64,000 bases of DNA from Sphingobium sp. 66-54 (GTDB lineage: Bacteria > Pseudomonadota > Alphaproteobacteria > Sphingomonadales > Sphingomonadaceae). Each line of letters starts with the position of its first letter. The stretch's first letter is position 1. The stretch is taken from NCBI GenBank assembly GCA_001899715.1, contig MKWI01000003.1:248001-312000 (forward strand), in the 5' to 3' direction. Below are positions 60,474-64,000 of the stretch, piece after piece. Under the pieces are notes generated by a model. That model saw nothing but the letters and a program-made list of their open reading frames with translations. It was not told the DNA's origin and ran no database searches. The position numbers and the translations under genes were made by a program.

Positions 60474-61985
60474 TTACTCCTTCGCCCCCGCCACGCAGCG
60501 CCACGACGCCGGATCGTTGGCATCGCCCTTGCCGCTGTAGTGAGCGACCTGCGGCCAGACGCACACCGGCCGCGTCTTGCTCTTGTCGTCGCGGGTGGCG
60601 ATCAGCGTGCCCGGCGCCTGCCCCTTGTCGACCCAGCCATCCAGCGCGCCCAGCCAGTCGACGAGGTCGGCGCCCGGCCCGCCCCGGCAGTGGCCCACGC
60701 CCGGCAGGATGTAGGTGCGCAGATGCTCCGCCGCGCCCTTGGCGTCCGCCTTGGCCACCGCCTTGGCGTAATCGAGCGTGCCGACCGGGCTCGGCCCCGG
60801 ATCGGATTCGCCGTGCCACAGGATCAGCCGCCCGCCGCGCGCGAAGAAGGCGGAGAGATCGGGATTGGTCGCCTCATAGATTTTGGCGAAGGCGCTGGCC
60901 CGCGCCTCCGGCACGTCCTTGTTGGGGTCGAGCTGCGAAAAATCCACCTGCCGGTCGCCGAACAGCAGTTTGGTGAGGCCCGGCATGCCGCCGCCGGTGC
61001 TCTGCGTGGTGCCGCCGCCCGAGACGTTGATGAACATGCCCCACAGCGTCTCGCCGCCCTTGCTCAGCGGCAGTTGCGCCCAGCTTCCGTCCGGCGCGCG
61101 GACGCCGGTATACATGGTCTCCAGCGCGCTCACCTGCGCCTTGCTGAGGCAGGTGTCCGCCTTCTGCCCCGGCTTGCAGGCCAGCACGGCGGGCTTCCAG
61201 CCGCAGGCGCGCGGCTGCGCGATCAGCCCGTCGGCAAGGCCGTCCTTGGCATCGCACGCCTTGAGCACGCTGTCGTTGACCAGCTTGAGCAGCGCCGGGG
61301 TAAAGCCCGCGCCCGGCTTGGCGAAGCCGTTGTTGCGCAGCACCGCGCTCGATTGCACCTGCAAGCTATAGACCGGCGCGCCGGCGATGATGCCGTCATA
61401 ATCCTCGGCGAAGCGCTGCGCCTCCATCAGCGCCATGCGCCCGCCGGTTGAGCAGCCGTTGAAATAGGCGCGGTCCTGCGCGCGGCCGTAATAGGCCTTG
61501 ACCAGCGCCTTGCCGGCCACCGTCATCCGGTTGATCGCGCGATAGGCGAAGTCGGTCGCGGCATCGGGGCTCGCCGTCCAGCTGGTGTTCCACACCTCGG
61601 TGCTGGGGTGGCCGCCATCGGTCTGCGCAGTGGCATATTTCTGCTTGAGGCCCTCGCTGGCCGCCATCAGCGTGACGTTGCCCGCCCAGCCGCCACCGCC
61701 GATGCCGAGCAGCTTGCCGTTCCAGCCGACCGGCAGGCGATAGACCACGCCGATGCTGGAGTCGGGCGTCGGGTGGAGCGTGCCCTTCACTTCGCAATAG
61801 GCCGGCAGCCCGCTATGCGCGTCCGCATCCACATAGAGCGCGGTCACGTTGGAGGCATCGAACATGGCGCCCGTCACCGCCTCGCAGCGCGCGCCATCGT
61901 CGCCCTGAGCCGCCGCCGGCGCCGCGATCAGCCCGCCGCCGATCGCCGCCGATGCCAATAGTCCGATGATCCGTGCCCTGCGCAT
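60474..61985 (-). CDS. Tannase/feruloyl esterase family protein
   Basis: A 503-residue secreted alpha/beta hydrolase: signal peptide to about residue 26, then SSIGVVYRLPVGWNGKLLGI, the nucleophile elbow FNGCSTGGRMALMEAQRF, GRLILWHGESDPG (acid) and YILPGVGHCRGG (His). The Cys of GCS and that of HC form the disulfide that ties the triad together in this family. It releases ferulic or gallic acid from plant esters, probably in the periplasm or outside the cell. GGGAGAGGG precedes the start. Confidence 0.93.
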   Translation of the reverse strand: MRRARIIGLLASAAIGGGLIAAPAAAQGDDGARCEAVTGAMFDASNVTALYVDADAHSGLPAYCEVKGTLHPTPDSSIGVVYRLPVGWNGKLLGIGGGGWAGNVTLMAASEGLKQKYATAQTDGGHPSTEVWNTSWTASPDAATDFAYRAINRMTVAGKALVKAYYGRAQDRAYFNGCSTGGRMALMEAQRFAEDYDGIIAGAPVYSLQVQSSAVLRNNGFAKPGAGFTPALLKLVNDSVLKACDAKDGLADGLIAQPRACGWKPAVLACKPGQKADTCLSKAQVSALETMYTGVRAPDGSWAQLPLSKGGETLWGMFINVSGGGTTQSTGGGMPGLTKLLFGDRQVDFSQLDPNKDVPEARASAFAKIYEATNPDLSAFFARGGRLILWHGESDPGPSPVGTLDYAKAVAKADAKGAAEHLRTYILPGVGHCRGGPGADLVDWLGALDGWVDKGQAPGTLIATRDDKSKTRPVCVWPQVAHYSGKGDANDPASWRCVAGAKE

Positions 61986-62205
61986 AATCCCTCTCCCTCG
62001 ATCCGTTCGGAGGGCTTGCTTAGCGCGCTACAGGTGGAGCGACCAGCCGGAAGCGGCCTTGCGCGTGCCATAGGCTGAAATCCTGTCCATGCGGCCACGG
62101 CGCATGCAAAAACGCGCGCCCGGATCGGGGCGCGCGTCTGTCATGCCATCGCAGGGAATGGGGAACCGCGCCGATCCCCCCGACCGGCACGGTTCCCGCC
62201 CCCTG

Positions 62206-62835
62206 TCAGAAGCGGATGCCCATGCCGTAGACGATCGCGTCGCGATGGGGCCGGACCCGCACGCCGAAGGTGCCGTCGCGATAATCGAGGTCGTCATAGT
62301 TGGTGCGGACATAGTCCAGCTTGGCGTAGACGTTGCGGGTCACGTCGACCTCGACGCCGCCGCCGACATGATAGCCGTCGGAATTGTCCGCCAGCCGGAA
62401 ATCATAGGTCGGGTCGGCCGGGTCGCGATAGCTCAGGCGGATGCGGCCGCTCGAATAGCCGCCCTTGACGTAGAGCAGCACGCCCTCGCTCAGATGGACG
62501 CCCGCGCGCACGCCGGCATTGATGCTGCGGCCCGCCTTCACGCAGGCTTCGTCGCCGCCGTAAACCTCCACGCACTCGCGCGTGGTGGCGCCGCTCAGAT
62601 TGGCATAGACGCCGAGGATCGCCGGGCCGGCGGGCAGATCGTAGCCGATCTCGCCGCCAAAGCTGAACCCGTCCTTGCCGTCCGAAACGTTGACCGAGCC
62701 GGTGGAGTCGCTCGCCAGCACGGCGGCCGAGGGGTGGTCCCAGCCGATCTGGGCTTCGGCCCGCAGGCCGGTCTGTGCCTGCGCGGCGGATGCCGAGGCG
62801 GCGAGAAGCGCAACGAGCGCGATTTTCCTGAACAT
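62206..62835 (-). CDS. Outer-membrane beta-barrel protein (OmpA/Omp25-like)
   Basis: A 209-residue protein: signal peptide (MFRKIALVALLAASASAAQA), eight predicted amphipathic strands including FGGEIGYDLPAGPAILGVYA, INAGVRAGVHLSEGVLLYVK, GYHVGGGVEVDVTRNVYAKL and a C-terminal YGMGIRF with terminal Phe. It is a small porin-like barrel of the Omp25/31 type. GGGAGGACCC precedes the ATG. Ligand or role unknown; structural outer-membrane protein is most likely. Confidence 0.88.
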   Translation of the reverse strand: MFRKIALVALLAASASAAQAQTGLRAEAQIGWDHPSAAVLASDSTGSVNVSDGKDGFSFGGEIGYDLPAGPAILGVYANLSGATTRECVEVYGGDEACVKAGRSINAGVRAGVHLSEGVLLYVKGGYSSGRIRLSYRDPADPTYDFRLADNSDGYHVGGGVEVDVTRNVYAKLDYVRTNYDDLDYRDGTFGVRVRPHRDAIVYGMGIRF

Positions 62836-63077
62836 GGGTCCTCCCGGTTTAGTGATCGGAAACGCCCCGCCCCTAGGCAGCCATGGTTATCAACCGGTTA
62901 AACGGAGCCGCAACCGCCGTGCGTTTCCTCCATTACGGACCAGACCGGACCGGCACCCGCGCATCCCGTTTCGTTGTTCACAACCGTGCCGCCCGTCCAC
63001 TCGCGGCGCCTGCCATCGAGCCGGGGAAAGAATGTGGCCGGCAATCTCCATCCGGCAGGCCCAAGGACGCGCTGGCC

Positions 63078-63878
63078 CTACCCCGCCTCACCCAGCAGCC
63101 GCAGCGCCCGGCTGCGCAAGCGCCCCAGCCCCGCGTCGTGCAGGGCGGGCACGGCGCAGAGCAGGCCGATCACGCTCGGATCGGGCTTGTTGAAGCGGAC
63201 GGTCTCACCCAGCGCATCCGTCACCCGCGCGCCGGCCTCCTGCGCGATCAGCGATGCGGCGGCGATGTCCCACTCCCCGCCGCGCCGCAGCCCGGCGACG
63301 AGGTCCGCCTCGTCGGCGGCGACCATCGCCATGCGTAGCGCGATGCTGTTGGGCTTGTCCACCACCGTATAGTCAACGTCGATGCCGCGCAGATTGTCGA
63401 TCGGCACCCGCGCGCCGGAGAGGGTGGCGTGGCTGCCTACTTCCAGCCGCGCGCCATTGCGCCACGCGCCACCGCCGCGCGCGGCCCACCAGCGCTCGCC
63501 CCGCGCCGGCGCGGCCAGCACTCCGGCAACCACGGCGCCATCCTCGACCAGCGCGATGGAGATTGCCCAGCCCGGCCGCCCGCGCACGAAATCGCGGGTG
63601 CCGTCGATCGGGTCGACCACCCAGGCGAGCCGCGCCGCGCTGCGTCCCGGCGTCTCCGCGCTCTCCTCGGAGAGCCAGCCCGCCTCGGGCAGCAGCGCGC
63701 CCAGTTCTTCGCGCAGCAGCGCGTCGACCAGCAGGTCGGCATCGCTCACCGGCTCGCCCGGCGTCTTTTCCCACTGGTTGCCATAGGCGCGGCCGGGCGC
63801 CCAATGCGCCATGGCACGCACTCCGGCCGTATCGGCAATCGCCATGATGTGCTGGAGCAGGCGATCATTCGCCCGCAA
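63078..63878 (-). CDS. Inositol monophosphatase family protein
   Basis: About 266 residues with the Mg-dependent phosphatase signatures WLSEESAETPG, AWVVDPIDGTRDFVRGRPGW and GGEWDIAAASLIAQEAGARV. Such proteins hydrolyse inositol phosphates, histidinol phosphate, or 3'-phosphoadenosine phosphates (CysQ-like). Which one cannot be told here. The start is probably the TTG at 63878, which overlaps the stop of the upstream gene by 14 bases; the first ATG at 63845 would remove part of the first helix. Confidence 0.88.
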   Translation of the reverse strand: MRANDRLLQHIMAIADTAGVRAMAHWAPGRAYGNQWEKTPGEPVSDADLLVDALLREELGALLPEAGWLSEESAETPGRSAARLAWVVDPIDGTRDFVRGRPGWAISIALVEDGAVVAGVLAAPARGERWWAARGGGAWRNGARLEVGSHATLSGARVPIDNLRGIDVDYTVVDKPNSIALRMAMVAADEADLVAGLRRGGEWDIAAASLIAQEAGARVTDALGETVRFNKPDPSVIGLLCAVPALHDAGLGRLRSRALRLLGEAG

Positions 63879-64000
63879 TGGTCATCCCGTCTATGCGCAG
63901 TGTGGGGACGTTGACGGCGTAGCGGAACGCCAGATCGTCCGCCGCGACGATGCGCGCGAGCATGTCGCGCAGGTTGCCGGCGATGGTGATCTCCGCCACC
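63865..64000 (-). CDS. pmbA: PmbA/TldD family metalloprotease component, C-terminal end (partial)
   Basis: The minus-strand frame entering from the right edge encodes VAEITIAGNLRDMLARIVAA, DDLAFRYAVNVPTLRIDGMT and IAGE, ending at the TGA at 63865-63867. The EITIAGNLRDM and PTLRxxGMTIAG blocks are the C-terminal signature of PmbA (TldE), the partner of TldD in maturation or degradation of peptides. The rest lies outside the window. Confidence 0.75.
   Translation of the reverse strand, partial: VAEITIAGNLRDMLARIVAADDLAFRYAVNVPTLRIDGMTIAGE

Overview
The window looks like the chromosome of an alphaproteobacterium of the Sphingomonadales (Sphingomonas/Sphingobium-like). The evidence is high GC, a large TonB-dependent receptor, two PEPxxWA-CTERM proteins, a CrtI-type carotenoid enzyme, and the run nadD-rsfS-rlmH-envC-ctpA-dsbB-coq7 with 4-bp overlaps. 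No rRNA, tRNA or CRISPR array was seen. The assignment rests on protein and gene-order features read by eye, not on a database search.

1-18 kb is a sugar-acid and polysaccharide utilisation region. It has the end of a fumarylacetoacetate-hydrolase-fold enzyme, three SDR dehydrogenases, an MFS sugar-acid transporter and a ThuA-like secreted protein. These are followed by a TonB-dependent receptor and two paralogous ~1000-residue secreted proteins (two beta-helix lobes plus an SMP-30-like propeller). A gluconokinase, a FadR-type regulator and a GntP permease complete it. Polymer would be cut outside or in the periplasm, oxidised sugar imported, and the product phosphorylated or oxidised. A 19-bp motif shared by the two beta-helix genes, and GTATAC boxes in two promoter regions, suggest co-regulation. 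18-22 kb holds a small LuxR-type DNA-binding protein and a five-gene run of uncharacterised envelope proteins, three of them paralogues beside a DUF6152 protein.

24,243-42,527 is an 18.3-kb integrative element carrying its own large serine recombinase. It splits an NfrB-like family-2 glycosyltransferase gene in frame: the C-terminal part lies at 23.4-24.2 kb and the N-terminal part at 42.5-43.0 kb. Both junctions share the triplet GAG, and the reconstructed attB and attP are each imperfect dyads around it. The cargo is AT-richer and defence-heavy. It includes a complete SPARTA system (TIR-APAZ plus short prokaryotic Argonaute), a membrane protein with a ThsB-like TIR protein in overlapping frames, and a retron-like cassette (reverse transcriptase, XRE regulator, a 57-residue small protein and a heavily structured upstream region). 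It also carries a MASE1 histidine kinase/FixJ-like regulator pair, a second small serine resolvase, a DUF6641 protein, a putative LprI-like lipoprotein and several unknown genes. A palindrome around CACTAGTAGTG occurs five times inside the element and was not noticed outside it.

43-64 kb is housekeeping chromosome: NhaA antiporter, NAD synthesis, ribosome silencing and methylation, cell-wall hydrolase activator, C-terminal protease, DsbB, Coq7, PNPOx-like and DUF1348 proteins, CAP protein, L,D-transpeptidase, PEP-CTERM proteins, a transaldolase-family enzyme, CrtI, LOG phosphoribohydrolase, a tannase/feruloyl esterase, a small outer-membrane barrel, an inositol-monophosphatase-family enzyme and the end of PmbA. 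Hairpin repeats of a REP-like family are scattered here, and one lies in frame at the 5' end of the envC-like gene.
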